64,000 bases of DNA from Sandaracinaceae bacterium (lineage in GTDB: Bacteria > Myxococcota_A > Polyangia > Polyangiales > Sandaracinaceae), in assembly GCA_040218145.1 (NCBI GenBank), contig JAVJQK010000138.1, positions 49,010-113,009 of the forward strand. The letters run 5' to 3'. Under the pieces are notes generated by a model that worked only from the letters and a program-made list of their open reading frames with translations, did no database searches and had not been told where the DNA came from. Numbering within the stretch: position 1 is the stretch's first letter; each line of letters opens with the position of its first letter. Shown one piece after another: positions 50,510-59,224 of the stretch. A program made the position numbers and the translations under genes.

Positions 50510-51433
50510 CTACGTGAACGGCTCCACGCAGGCGCCGTGATGCTTGACCATCCAGTACGTCCCGGCCGGGAACACGACGTCCCGGTCCCCCGCACACCAG
50601 CGCCGCTTCGCCTCGCGGTGCTTCTCCCGGAACTCCACCAGCCGCTCGATGGCGGCGATCCGCGCCTCGGTCTGCCCCGGCCCCGCGGCCACATGCGGCC
50701 GCAGGGTCCCGCGCGCCTCGAAGGTCTTCGCCCGCCGATACGGCGAGACGTTCCGGGCTCGCGTCGGCCCCATCACCTTCCAACCGCGCTTGCGGATCTC
50801 CGCCCGCGCCTCGGCCAGCTGCGCCTCGAGCTCCTGCGCGATCGCCTCGCGAGCCGCGTCCTCGTCGGCGAACCACTGCATCGGAAGCTCGAGCTTCACC
50901 GCCCCGGCAGCCGCCCACTTCTTCCCCGTGAAGTAGAAGTCCGGCTTCCCCGCCGAGAGCGTCCCCCGCCCGAGCTCCTCGAGCGTCGGGTTCAGCCCGG
51001 GCCACTGCTCCGGCTTCCAGACCAACCCCGCGGCGGTTGGGTTCACCATCGCGTAGGCGATCTGGTGGGCCACTGCCTCCGCCGTGTGGAGCTGCACGAT
51101 GGTCAGCTGCCCCGGCGCCCACACCACGCCGACGACGTACCGCCGGAGCACCTGGATCGCGCAAGCCAGGTGCGTGTCCAGCGCGTGCATGAACTCGCTC
51201 ACGTTCCCGTGCGGGACGGTGACCACGAGGTGGAAGTGCGTGCTCATCACCGTCGCCATGTGCACCGTGATCCCGAACTTCGCCGCGCAGACCGCGAGCA
51301 GGTAGACGAAGAGCTCAGTCAGCCTGTCGTCCGGCCGCAGCAGGAAGCGGCGCCCCTCGATGCGGCGGCAGATCGCGTACGTGGCGTTCGGCTCGATGTA
51401 GCGCGGCGCGGGCACGACGACGAGCCATCGCAA
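50510..51433 (-). CDS. REP-associated Y1 transposase (RAYT, IS200-like)
   Basis: A 307-residue HUH-family single-strand endonuclease. The metal-binding HUH motif is STHFHLVV with His66 and His68; the nucleophile is probably Tyr127 in AYAMVNPTAAGLV, matching the Y-x-x-x-NP context of RAYT enzymes. The N-terminus PRYIEPNATYAICRRIEGRR fits the family start. The apparent initiator is TTG 51433. A basic C-terminal extension (TRARNVSPYRRAKTFEARGT, WMVKHHG) follows. RAYTs recognise and move REP hairpins, and copies of a hairpin element flank this gene and scatter over the next 12 kb. Two degenerate fragments of a related gene lie at 58386-58670. Confidence 0.88.
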   Translation of the reverse strand: MRWLVVVPAPRYIEPNATYAICRRIEGRRFLLRPDDRLTELFVYLLAVCAAKFGITVHMATVMSTHFHLVVTVPHGNVSEFMHALDTHLACAIQVLRRYVVGVVWAPGQLTIVQLHTAEAVAHQIAYAMVNPTAAGLVWKPEQWPGLNPTLEELGRGTLSAGKPDFYFTGKKWAAAGAVKLELPMQWFADEDAAREAIAQELEAQLAEARAEIRKRGWKVMGPTRARNVSPYRRAKTFEARGTLRPHVAAGPGQTEARIAAIERLVEFREKHREAKRRWCAGDRDVVFPAGTYWMVKHHGACVEPFT

Positions 51434-51645
51434 GCCCCGATCCGAGCCCGCGCGATGTGATCTCGCGTACTTACGCCGGCGAAGCGGCGGAGGTGGCGGG
51501 CCAATGGGTGGCGGACGCCGGTCGCGAGGGGGGTCTAACTAGCGAATCTCCGGAGACGCGACGCGCAGGACCTCGCCGGGCGCGGCGGCGGCCATTCGCG
51601 CGAGGTCGGCCGTGCTCGTCGTGGCCTCGATTGACGCCATGGTGC
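51434..51645. other. RAYT 5' flank, shared with 55.26 kb
   Basis: The bases after the transposase start (CCCCGATCCGAGCCCGCGCG...GATCTCGCGTACT...GCGGCGGAGGTGGCGGGC) resemble 55262-55335 closely, where no transposase remains. So this flank belongs to the mobile unit. No gene is supported here. Confidence 0.6.
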
Positions 51646-52686
51646 TCAGAGCCCCAGCCTGGCGGCGAGGGAGACGCGCCACTCGCCGGCTGAAGGAAGG
51701 TAATCGAAGTCGACCACGAAGCCCAGCGCGTAGGAGCTGGCTGAGAGGCGCACTCGGAGGCCGAAGCGCGGGTCGTCCGCGCCCAGCTCGCGGGCGACGA
51801 ACCCCAGCCCCGCGCTGAGGCTGGGGACGATGAACAGGGCCGCGCCTGGAGCGACCAGCTCCGCGATGACGGCTTGGGAGATCGATCGGAAGTCGGACTC
51901 GAACCAGGCGGACAGGATGAGGAGGTCGAAGAGCCCGACTTCGTAGCCCACGGACGCCACGGCTCGGCCGGTGGTCAGCTCCCCTCCCACCGTGACGACG
52001 GGCCCGCCGTGCGCCAGGGCACCCTGCGGCGGCCCTCCGTGGGGCGGACTCAGCGTGAACGAGACCGCGCCATCGGGCCGCGCGGCGACCGCGGCGCGGG
52101 AGGGGTTGCGCACCTCCACCTCCGGGGGAGAGGCGAGGGTCGCGCCCCTCACCAGGGTGAGCTCGACCTCCAGGGTCCGGTGATGCTGGAGCCAGCTCTC
52201 GCCGAGCAGCGGGTGTCGGACACCGAGGCCAGGGTGGACCAGCAGCCCGTCCCACCCGCGGCGTGTGTCGAGGTCGAGGGTGACGCCTCCCCGCAGCGCC
52301 ACCCGCTCCGACCCGCTCAGCGCGCGCTCCCTCCGCAGCGCGCCGGCGTCCGCGGACCACGTCACGTCCTCGAGCGACACGCCCTCCATCGGCTCCTGGG
52401 CCGCGGCGCGAAGCCGTGCTCCGCCTTCGCCGGCCGTGAGCGTCCCCCGGAGCTCGACCGTGCAGCGCACCCACGCCGCGTCTCGATCCTCACACACGAC
52501 CTCGACGCGCGCGTCGGAGAGGGTGGCCTCGCCCTCCACCGCCAGGTGCGCCAGCGCCGCCGCCGTCGCCGCGGGCCACCAGGCGAGCGCCGCGACCAGC
52601 CCGGTGACGGCGCCGCGGCAGAGCCACGCGATGACAGCGCTCGGTACGGCGATGTCAGCGGAGTCTCCCATCGCTCGGCGCACCAT
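51646..52686 (-). CDS. Exported protein of unknown function
   Basis: A 346-residue protein starting at ATG 52686, or 52671 (MGDSAD). A hydrophobic segment near residues 18-45 (VIAWLCRGAVTGLVAALAWW) is probably a signal or anchor helix. The mature part is beta-rich: VEVVCEDRDAAWVRCTVELR with two Cys, VTLDLDTRRGWDGLLVHPGL, and a C-terminal portion (LSAGLGFVARELGADD, RLSASSYALGFVVDFDYLPS) like outer-membrane strands. No family recognised. Confidence 0.65.
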   Translation of the reverse strand: MVRRAMGDSADIAVPSAVIAWLCRGAVTGLVAALAWWPAATAAALAHLAVEGEATLSDARVEVVCEDRDAAWVRCTVELRGTLTAGEGGARLRAAAQEPMEGVSLEDVTWSADAGALRRERALSGSERVALRGGVTLDLDTRRGWDGLLVHPGLGVRHPLLGESWLQHHRTLEVELTLVRGATLASPPEVEVRNPSRAAVAARPDGAVSFTLSPPHGGPPQGALAHGGPVVTVGGELTTGRAVASVGYEVGLFDLLILSAWFESDFRSISQAVIAELVAPGAALFIVPSLSAGLGFVARELGADDPRFGLRVRLSASSYALGFVVDFDYLPSAGEWRVSLAARLGL

Positions 52687-52791
52687 CCCCGATCCGCGAC
52701 CGCGCGCGCAAGCCGAGCCGCGGTCGAGCTGCCGGTTGTTGTCGGCCCGGTGGGTGGCGGCGTGGTGTGGGCGCCGGGCGGGCGAGACGAA

Positions 52792-52830
52792 CGGGCAAGC
52801 CCCAAACGGGGGCCTCCGACAACCCTACCC
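52792..52830. repeat. Degenerate REP-like element, copy H
   Basis: CGGGCAAGCCCCAAACGGGG followed by GCCTCCGACAACCCTACCC is a decayed match to the GGCAAGACCCGAACCGGGGCCTGTGACAAGGCC core. It lies in the 314-base gap before the protease gene. The remaining gap shows no supported gene. Confidence 0.55.
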
Positions 52831-53000
52831 ACGGTCGCGGCGAGCCCTGGGCCAGGAGGGACGGCGAGGGCCGGTTCCGGCGGGTGCGTTGGCTTCGACG
52901 CGAGCTCGGCAAAGACGACTGAGCCGGCGGTGCCTCCCTCGGCGCGCGCGTGGGCCGCTCGGTGTTTCCCGAGAGGCGCACGCGCGCTACGGTCCGTGCG

Positions 53001-53792
53001 ATGTACAGCTGGATCCATCGCCGTTCGACCCGGGCTCGCCAAGCGCCCTCGCGGCTGTCGCTCGCGGCGGCGCTCGCGTTCGCCCTCACCCCGCTCACTC
53101 CCTCCGCGTCCGACGCTCAGGCGCCGAGCGGGGCCGACGCGCGGCGGATTCATGAGCTCGCCGCGTACGCCACCGTACGAATCGACACGGGGACCGGGTC
53201 CTTCGGCTCCGGCTGGCTGCTCGAGCAGTCGGGCCGCCCGCTGATCATCACGAACGCACACGTCGTGCGACGTGTCGGGCGGAGCGCGCGCGCGTTCTTC
53301 TATAGAGGCGCGAGCGCCGCCGACGTGCCGGTGCCCGTAGAGCGGTTCTACATCTCGGGAGACATCGACCTGGGGATCCTCCGCCTCACCGAGGATCCAC
53401 CCGCGACAGCTCGCCCCGTCCCCCTGCACACCGACACGGACGTATACCGTGGGGAGCGCGTCGTCCTGGGCGGGAACCCCTCGTCGGGGCAGACGATCCT
53501 CCCATTCCAGACAACCGAGGGAGTGGTGACCGGCCACGTCTCCGGGCGCGCCTACGCGCAGTGTGGGCTGAACCGCAACTGCGTCGTCGTCGACGCGACC
53601 TCGTTTCGGGGAAGCTCGGGCGGACCCGCGTTCGACGGCTCTGGACGGCTCGTCGGGATGCTCTGGGGAGGCCCGACACAGACCGTCTCCGTGGGGCACA
53701 CAGCTGTCGGGTCGGTTCAGAACGTCGCGTTCTCGTATCTCATCCACACCCGGACGATCGCGGCGGAGCTCCGCGCGCTCGAAGCCCCGTGA
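53001..53792 (+). CDS. Exported trypsin-like serine protease
   Basis: A 263-residue protein starting at ATG 53001 with a signal peptide (cut near SDAQ, residue 40). The triad is His87 (TNAHVV), Asp123 (GDIDLGIL) and Ser206 (FRGSSGGPAF), and the S1/oxyanion elements look intact. There is no PDZ domain, so it is a single-domain HtrA/trypsin-like protease. A longer in-frame extension from 52950 would precede the signal and is unlikely. Probably periplasmic or secreted, degrading proteins. REP-like elements lie on both sides. Confidence 0.88.
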   Translation: MYSWIHRRSTRARQAPSRLSLAAALAFALTPLTPSASDAQAPSGADARRIHELAAYATVRIDTGTGSFGSGWLLEQSGRPLIITNAHVVRRVGRSARAFFYRGASAADVPVPVERFYISGDIDLGILRLTEDPPATARPVPLHTDTDVYRGERVVLGGNPSSGQTILPFQTTEGVVTGHVSGRAYAQCGLNRNCVVVDATSFRGSSGGPAFDGSGRLVGMLWGGPTQTVSVGHTAVGSVQNVAFSYLIHTRTIAAELRALEAP

Positions 53793-53811
53793 GGGAGGCG
53801 TGTTCGGACCC

Positions 53812-54007
53812 GGGCAAGATCCGAACTGGCGCCTGTGACAAGGCGAGTTTTAGTAGGCACGACAGCGCCGTTCGCGCCGTGTGTCTGGGGCTCGATGCGG
53901 GCGAGAGGCTGCTCCTGCCGAGCCCGATTCAGCGCCGCCGAGCGCCCAGCAGTGCGCCGACCGACGGAACGCCCACACCCCAGCGTCCCGAAGGCCGCTG
54001 AGGTCGG
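53812..54007. repeat. REP-like dispersed element, copy B
   Basis: The unit of about 195 bases keeps the order of copy A: GGGCAAGATCCGAACTGGCG, GTGACAAGGCGA, then GTGTGTCTGGGGCTCGATGC, GAGAGGCTGCTCCTGCCGAG, and a final CGAAGGCCGCTGAGGTCGG. It lies between the convergent protease and LamG-like genes. Confidence 0.85.
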
Positions 54008-54016
54008 ACCGCGTCT

Positions 54017-54862
54017 TCAGAACGACGCCCAGCTCGGATCGCTGGGCTCAGGTCGATCCGTCTCCCCGAGGACGCCCGACGACATGCCTCGCAGGTCGCG
54101 GGTCTGCTGGCCCATGCCCTCGGAGAAGGTCCATTCCGCGCGGAGCTCGGTGGTGTCTTCGGGCGACCCTCCCGCGGCGAGCGCGGACACCTGCGTCGGG
54201 CTCAGGGCGCGGCCCCAGATGCGGATCCGGCGCACGTCGCCTTCGAGCGCGATGTCCGTCGGGGCGTCGTAGCCGATGAGCAGCGGGGTCGGGGAGTCGA
54301 TGGGCGCGACGCGCCGCAGGCGATCCGGCCGGAACGACCGGCCGTCGACGTAAAGGAACAGCTCCCCATCCGGAGCGCGCGTCGCCGCGAGGTGGTGCCA
54401 GCGGTTGTCGAAGAGGCGGGGGCTGCCCAGCGCGATGAAGTTTCCGCTGCCGCTCATCTGCACGAAGAGCTGCCCGTTGTAGACCCCGAAGAGGAAGCCG
54501 TCCGCGTCCTCGCCGGCCACGAAGGAGCGGTTGGACAGGATGAGCCGAACGCCGTCTCCCCGGAGGCGCACGGTCGCCTCGAAGGTGAACGCGTCGAGCG
54601 ACGCCGCGGGGTCCGCCGCGACCGTGACCCGGTCGTCGGTCCCGTCGAAGCGCAAGAAGGGGCGCGTCCCTGCATCGGGGAGCCCGGCGTCGTCGAGACC
54701 GGCATCAAGAGCGCCCGCGTCGCGCGCCGGGGGAGCCGCGGGCCCTGCGTCGGGTACATCGGAGACGTCGAGGGCGGTGCGGGCGCCGCAAGCGAGCACG
54801 AGCAGCCCGAGCGCTCCTCGCGCGAGCCAGCCAGCGACCGAGGCGAATGTGACCGAGCGCAT
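54017..54862 (-). CDS. LamG-like (concanavalin-fold) lipoprotein
   Basis: A 281-residue protein starting at ATG 54862. Signal and lipobox (LLVLAC) are followed by an Asp/Ala/Gly/Pro linker (PDAGPAAPPARDAGALDAG). The domain at about residues 70-270 shows RFDGTDDRVTVAADPAASLD, FTFEATVRLRGDG, NRWHHLAATRAPDGELFLYV and VRRIRIWGRALSPTQVSALA, the standard LamG/laminin-G-3 pattern of a jelly-roll lectin. Probably surface-exposed and ligand binding; ligand unknown. Confidence 0.85.
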   Translation of the reverse strand: MRSVTFASVAGWLARGALGLLVLACGARTALDVSDVPDAGPAAPPARDAGALDAGLDDAGLPDAGTRPFLRFDGTDDRVTVAADPAASLDAFTFEATVRLRGDGVRLILSNRSFVAGEDADGFLFGVYNGQLFVQMSGSGNFIALGSPRLFDNRWHHLAATRAPDGELFLYVDGRSFRPDRLRRVAPIDSPTPLLIGYDAPTDIALEGDVRRIRIWGRALSPTQVSALAAGGSPEDTTELRAEWTFSEGMGQQTRDLRGMSSGVLGETDRPEPSDPSWASF

Positions 54863-54976
54863 GTGTGATCGTCCCGGGCGGAGACTATGAACCCGCCACC
54901 TCGCTTGCAACGAGGACGCGCCTCGGACGCGCAGCACGAGCTCGCCGACCGTCGCCCCGTTCTCGGGCGCGCGCTG

Positions 54977-55135
54977 CTACGAGGCACTCTTCTCCACGCG
55001 CACTTTCGGTCCGGCGTCGACGACGCAGGGGCACGAGCGCGGCGGCCGCAGACGCCACACGAGGAGCAGGGCCGCGAGCAGCCCTGCGCCTCCGAGCGCC
55101 CACCCGAGCGGCGAGCCCGCGGGGCTGCGCACCAT
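54977..55135 (-). CDS. Possible small single-helix protein
   Basis: A 52-residue frame from ATG 55135: MVRSPAGSPLGWALGGAGLL, then AALLLVWRLRPPRSCPCVVD and a Lys-containing tail. It has one transmembrane helix and a CPC motif. Starts between REP-like copy C and the LamG gene's upstream region. Short and without homology I can recall, so support is modest. Confidence 0.4.
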   Translation of the reverse strand: MVRSPAGSPLGWALGGAGLLAALLLVWRLRPPRSCPCVVDAGPKVRVEKSAS

Positions 55136-55223
55136 GGTCTGGACATTCGCTCGGTACCTCCAACCATGCTGCGCCCCTCGGCCTCGAACGCCCCCTCTGC
55201 ACGCGTTCAGCGGGGTGGAGCCC

Positions 55224-55471
55224 AGACCCGAACCGGGGTGGTGACAAGGCTGGTTGGCGCAAGCTCCGATCCGAGCCCGCGCTACGTGATCTCGCATACT
55301 CGAGACGAGGGATCGGCGGAGGTGACGGGCGGAGGGGTGGCCGGCAAGACCCGCGGGGGGGCAAGACCCGAACCGGGGCCTGCGACAAGATCGGTTGCGG
55401 AGAGTGCGGAGGCGCCGTTCGGGCCGCGTGTCTGGTGCTCGGCAGGTGGCGAGATGCTGCTGCTGCTCGGC
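55224..55471. repeat. REP-like copies C and D with RAYT flank between them
   Basis: Copy C (55224-55260, AGACCCGAACCGGGGTGGTG...AAGGCTGGTTGGCG) is followed by 55262-55335, which matches the flank upstream of the RAYT gene. Copy D (55360-55471, GCAAGACCCGAACCGGGGCC...GATCGGTTGCGG, then the GTCTGGTGCTCGGCAGGTGG part) follows. The arrangement looks like a RAYT unit with the transposase gene deleted. Confidence 0.75.
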
Positions 55472-55487
55472 CTACGTCGCAAACGAG

Positions 55488-56102
55488 TCAACGGCGGTGG
55501 AGCGTACTGTCCTGGCGGGTTCCATCGGGACCGATCGACACGCCGGTGAGCCGCCGCGTCGGCCCCTGCACCGGGTACTCGTTCCGCCAGCCGTTGGGCC
55601 ACTGCACGACGAGCATCCCGTCCCGGACGGACCACGTCCCGCCCTGGCGGGTGCGCCCATTGGGGAGCAGGTGGTGAGTGTCCGTGAAACCGCGGCTCGT
55701 TCGATAGGACCACGCCCCATGGAGCCAGGAGGGACGAGTGGCGGTCGCGTCGTTCCCTTCGCTGCAGTTGCACTCGCGCTCGATCTCGCGCGCCAGCTGC
55801 TGGCGATAGGCGGTGATCCGTTCGTAGAGGGGCCGACTTCGCTCCGCCGCGCTCATCGCGGTGATGAGACGGTCGATCTCGGTGGTCGAGATGCAGCCGC
55901 TCGCGGTGGCCGAGGTCCTCGCGAGCCGAAGAGCGCGCACCAGAAAAGCAGGGTCAGCGTCTTCGAGAGCCCCCAGCTCGACGAGCCCGATCTGTACTCC
56001 GACGCCGTAGATCGCCGAGGCCACCCCATCCGCGCGTACGGTGCCCGGTAGGGCGAGAATCGCGACGGTGATGACGACGACGAGAGACCTCCAACGGCCC
56101 AT
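55488..56102 (-). CDS. Exported hypothetical protein
   Basis: A 204-residue protein starting at ATG 56102 with a signal peptide (GTVRA before DGVASAIYG). The mature part is helical at first (LVRALRLARTSATASGCIST, LITAMSAAERSRPLYERITA), then a short beta domain (GAWSYRTSRGFTDTHHLL, GGTWSVRDGMLVVQWPNGWR), possibly a small lipocalin-like or META-type sheet. Three Cys. Function unknown. Confidence 0.7.
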   Translation of the reverse strand: MGRWRSLVVVITVAILALPGTVRADGVASAIYGVGVQIGLVELGALEDADPAFLVRALRLARTSATASGCISTTEIDRLITAMSAAERSRPLYERITAYRQQLAREIERECNCSEGNDATATRPSWLHGAWSYRTSRGFTDTHHLLPNGRTRQGGTWSVRDGMLVVQWPNGWRNEYPVQGPTRRLTGVSIGPDGTRQDSTLHRR

Positions 56103-56280
56103 TCCGGCCCCCTTTCCTCGTGCAGCTTCACGACGAAGCTATCACGGCGACGACGTGCGGAACGCCCGGCTATTCATGCGTCGCTGGGGAAACGATAGAG
56201 ACGGGGGTGATGCGGTCCGGGGGGAGCAGGCCGGGCGACCGGGATCGCGGGCGCCGGGTGACCCCGCTACGGAACAAAAG

Positions 56281-56425
56281 GGCAAGACCCGGACGGGGGC
56301 CTGTGACAAGCCCGCCTGCGGGCAGGTGCCGCAACGACTTTTGCGACATGTGTCTCGGGCTGGATGACGGGGAGAGGCTGCTGCTGCCCAGCTCGATTCA
56401 GCGCCGACGGGGACCCCACGGCGGG
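56281..56425. repeat. REP-like dispersed element, copy E
   Basis: GGCAAGACCCGGACGGGGGC, CTGTGACAAGCCCGCCTGCG, then TGTGTCTCGGGCTGGATGAC, GAGAGGCTGCTGCTGCCCAG and ATTCAGCGCCGACGGGGACC keep the order of copies A and B but with more changes. It fills the middle of the 421-base gap between 56102 and 56524; I see no gene elsewhere in that gap. Confidence 0.75.
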
Positions 56426-56523
56426 ACCTGATCCGCGGGTACGGTCGCGGGATCCAGGCCGTGAGGATCTACGACGATCCAGCCATGCGCTCCACGCGCG
56501 CCGGCGTGATACGTAGCACCTGC

Positions 56524-56832
56524 ATGACCCAACGGATGTTCCTCACCTTCCTCCTCTGCTGTTGCTTCTCCGGGCTCGCCGCGTGCGCTTCCGACGGGGG
56601 CGAAGCCAACGCCGACGGGAGCACGGGCGAATGCGAGGTCACCGAGGGTGAGGGCTGCTACTGGCTCCAGGCCGACGGCGCGTGCTGGATCCCGGCGCCT
56701 CCCTCCGACGCGACCACGTTCGAGCGCTGCCGTGACTACGACAGCTGCCAGATGGGCGGCGGCGGAGAGAGCGGCGGTGGCTGCTACAAGTGGTCCGATG
56801 GCTCCAACGGGGCGCCGCAGCCCTGGCCCTGA
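56524..56832 (+). CDS. Small Cys-rich lipoprotein
   Basis: A 102-residue protein starting at ATG 56524. Signal MTQRMFLTFLLCCCFSGLAAC has an apparent lipobox. The mature part has several Cys (GECEV, EGCYWL, GACWIP, FERCRDY, SCQMGG, GGCYKW), suggesting a disulfide-rich compact domain with Gly-rich loops. Function unknown. Confidence 0.7.
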   Translation: MTQRMFLTFLLCCCFSGLAACASDGGEANADGSTGECEVTEGEGCYWLQADGACWIPAPPSDATTFERCRDYDSCQMGGGGESGGGCYKWSDGSNGAPQPWP

Positions 56833-57013
56833 CCGCGCGCAGCTCGCTCACCTCCCCGGTTGGGGATCGGTCCCCCCGATCCCTGGCACTTCCGGCATTT
56901 TCCCGTGAGGAGGCTCGATCTTTGTGTCGCTCGCCGTGGTCTTCGTCTTCTGCGCGAGGTCTCGCGCGACGCAGTATCCCGGCATGCAAGACAGAGTTGG
57001 AAGCTGGCAAACG

Positions 57014-57958
57014 ATGATGCGCGGATGTGGCTGCGGCCTCGCGGTGTGGCTCGCGGCGTGCGGCTCATCGTTCAGCGTCGACGGCGGCGCCGACGCCGCG
57101 CAGGACGCTGGCCCCGAAGTCGTGGACGCGGGTCCCGATGCACAGCCGGACGCCGGCCCCCGCGACTCGGGCGTCGGCGACGCCGGCAGGCCGCCGGACC
57201 CGCCCGAAGGAGACTACGAATCGTTCGTTCACGTCGATCAGAGACAGCTCTCCAGCGGCGACACACTCACCGATCTCCTGGCGGTCTTCTTCGCCAAGCG
57301 GCCCGGCGATGTCGTCATCGAGCGTGAGGCGGTCGGGTCGTGCGAGCTCCTGCGGACCCTCGACCCAGCTCCAGATGGGTTCGAGCTCGTCGAGGACGCC
57401 GACATCGGGCCGATCACCCTCCGCGCGGGTGATCGCGTCGCGGAGCTCCGAAAGGGATCGCCGGGGTACTCCCCGTTGCGCCTCGACGAGGCGCTGTGGT
57501 CGACGGGGGGAGAGCGGGTGACGGTGGTCTCGGAGGGGCGCGGTGACTTCTCCGCGCTACGTGTCGAGCTGGACGCGCCTTCGCGAGCCGGCCTCGTCAC
57601 CCCTGCGGTCCCCACGACCGGGAGGCTCGAGGTTCTCGCCGAAGACCTCTCCATCGAGTGGGAAGGCGGGAGCGTCGGCGAGGTCTCGATCCAGTTCATC
57701 TACACCAACCGCGCTCGTGATGACGTCGAGTCGATCACGTGTCGGTTCGCAGGTGCGGCGGGCGCGGGCGTCGTACCCGCCGCGGTGTTCCAGCGGATCC
57801 TCGCCGACGCTTCGGATCCGAGCGCGGTCACCGTGGCGATGGAGACCGAGCAATCGGTGCGGACGCGAATCGACGGGTGGCCTGCGCCGATCACGGTGAA
57901 CCTGACCTCCGAGCCGACGTCACGCACCCCGTTCAGCGTGAGCGTTCTACCGGACTGA
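57014..57958 (+). CDS. Lipoprotein whose C-terminal half is duplicated at 63 kb
   Basis: A 314-residue protein starting at ATG 57014 (57017 also possible) with lipobox LAAC and an Asp/Ala/Gly/Pro linker to about residue 75. The mature domain (VDQRQLSSGDTLTDLLAVFF, IGPITLRAGDRVAELRKGSP, FSALRVELDAPS, FQRILADASDPSAVTVAMET) has no recognised family. Bases 57391-57958 are almost identical to 63012-63579, with no length difference, so a segment containing this C-terminal half was copied. This copy has the complete N-terminus and looks intact. Confidence 0.8.
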   Translation: MMRGCGCGLAVWLAACGSSFSVDGGADAAQDAGPEVVDAGPDAQPDAGPRDSGVGDAGRPPDPPEGDYESFVHVDQRQLSSGDTLTDLLAVFFAKRPGDVVIEREAVGSCELLRTLDPAPDGFELVEDADIGPITLRAGDRVAELRKGSPGYSPLRLDEALWSTGGERVTVVSEGRGDFSALRVELDAPSRAGLVTPAVPTTGRLEVLAEDLSIEWEGGSVGEVSIQFIYTNRARDDVESITCRFAGAAGAGVVPAAVFQRILADASDPSAVTVAMETEQSVRTRIDGWPAPITVNLTSEPTSRTPFSVSVLPD

Positions 57959-58385
57959 GGCGCGAGGCGGCCGGCGAGATCGTCCGCGCGTGGGGCAAGG
58001 CCTCGGGGACGATCCTATTCATTCGTCAAACTCCGGCCCAGCGGCATGCCCAGTCCCTCTCGCCTCTCGGACGCCAGCTCGCCCGGGCGTGGTACGGGCT
58101 CGACCCATCACGCGGTCGCCGGTCACTCGCCGCCGCGCTTCTTCCCGGGCCGACGGAGCCCCAGGGAGCTGAGCAGGCGGCGGTCCTGGATCGCGAGGCG
58201 GGCGATGCTGCTCCACTCGATGTACCATCGCCAGAGGTGCTGCTCGGCCGCGTCGCGGGTGCCGGGGGCGGCGACGGAGGTGTCGCGCTCGGGTGGGGCG
58301 CCGACCTGGGCGAGCAGATCGCGGGCGTCGGCGATGACCTGGTCGGTCAGGCCGCGGGCGCGGAGGATCGCGCGGGCCGACCCGG
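57391..58385. repeat. Direct repeat, copy 1 (about 1 kb)
   Basis: From 57391 this copy matches 63012 onward through the lipoprotein end, a GGGGACGATCCTATTC element (about 58003) and the end of a minus-strand gene up to about 58385, where it switches to RAYT sequence. The second copy runs off the window end. Small indels occur near 57975-58000 and 58131. Confidence 0.9.
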
Positions 58386-58670
58386 CCGCCGCCCACTTCT
58401 TCCCCGTACAGTAGAAGTCCGGCTCCCCCGCCAGGCGTCCGCCGCCCGAGCTCCGCGAGCGTCGGGTTCAGCCCGGGCCCACTGAGCCGGCCTCCAGACC
58501 AATCTCGCGGCGGTCGGGTTCACCATCGCGTAGGCGATCTGGTGGGCTACCGCCTCCCCGGTGTGCAGCTGCACGATGGTCAGCTGCCCGGGCGCCCAGA
58601 CCACGCCGACCGCGTATCTGCGGAGCACCTGGATCGCGCACGCCAGATGGGTGTCCAGCGCGTGCATCAA
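58123..58670 (-). pseudogene. Chimera of truncated RAYT gene and another gene's 3' end
   Basis: On the minus strand 58670 to about 58460 encodes MHALDTHLACAIQVLRRYAV, GVVWAPGQLTIVQLHTGEAV and AYAMVNPTAARLVW, a RAYT middle region. After a frameshift it continues as LAGEPDFYCTGKKWAAAG. At about 58385 it joins, in that same frame, ARAILRARGLTDQVIADARD...LWRWYIEWSSIARLAIQDRR, LGLRRPGKK and a TGA at 58123. The second part is the C-terminus of the gene seen at 63730-64000, not of a RAYT. The HUH motif is absent. So this is a dead recombinant. Confidence 0.8.
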
Positions 58671-58688
58671 CTCGCTGAGGCAAGACCG

Positions 58689-58840
58689 GCAAGACCCGAG
58701 CCGGGGTCGGTGACAAGGCCGGTTCCAATCGAGTCAGGGGCGAGTATCCCCTGCACTGCACGGACCCCGTGCTGATGTGATCGCGCCCCGGCGGCAGGCC
58801 GCCCGAGCCCACGCCTGCGACAAGGACAGTTGCCCCAGTG
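58689..58840. repeat. REP-like elements, copies F and F2
   Basis: AAGACCCGAGCCGGGGTCGG, TGACAAGGCCGGTTCC (58689-58726) is a near-consensus hairpin. A second partial copy (CCCACGCCTGCGACAAGGAC, AGTTGCCCC) is at about 58807-58836, just before the receiver gene's end. Confidence 0.7.
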
Positions 58841-58852
58841 CGCACCGGCGTC

Positions 58853-59224
58853 TCACATCAGCGCGCGAATCTGCTCGATGAGGAGGGCGAGATTCACGGG
58901 TTTGGTGTGGAAGGCGTCACATCCGACCTCTCGAGCGCGCTCCTCGTCCTCGCTCATGGCGTGTGCGGTCACCGCAATGATGCGGGTGTTCTCGAGCGAG
59001 GGGTCCTTCCGGATCTCTGCGGTCGCGGTCCAGCCGTCCATGCCGGGCATGGTGAGGTCCATCAAGATGATGTCGGGGCGGTCCCTCGTGGCTGCGTCCA
59101 CGGCCGCGGCACCGTCGGCCGCGCGGCGGACCGTGAAGCCACGGAGGCGAAGGCGCCTCGCCAGCATCTCCGCGCTGTCGTCGTTGTCCTCGACCAGCAG
59201 CACGCGCAGCGACGCCTGCGTCAC
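58853..59224 (-). CDS. Single-domain response regulator
   Basis: A 123-residue stand-alone receiver starting at GTG 59224 within the stop of the upstream hybrid kinase (GTGA). Conserved acidic pair (VEDNDD), phosphoacceptor Asp56 (ILMDLTMPG), Thr/Ala switch (VTAHA) and Lys (TKPVN) are all present. With no output domain it is a CheY/Spo0F-like phosphate shuttle or sink, last gene of the H-NOX operon. Confidence 0.92.
   Translation of the reverse strand: MTQASLRVLLVEDNDDSAEMLARRLRLRGFTVRRAADGAAAVDAATRDRPDIILMDLTMPGMDGWTATAEIRKDPSLENTRIIAVTAHAMSEDEERAREVGCDAFHTKPVNLALLIEQIRALM

Noticed and set aside
50288..56425. Short peptides such as KTRTGACDK recurring in several small open frames
   Set aside because: They come from translation of the REP-like repeat itself in changing contexts; there are no consistent starts or stops.
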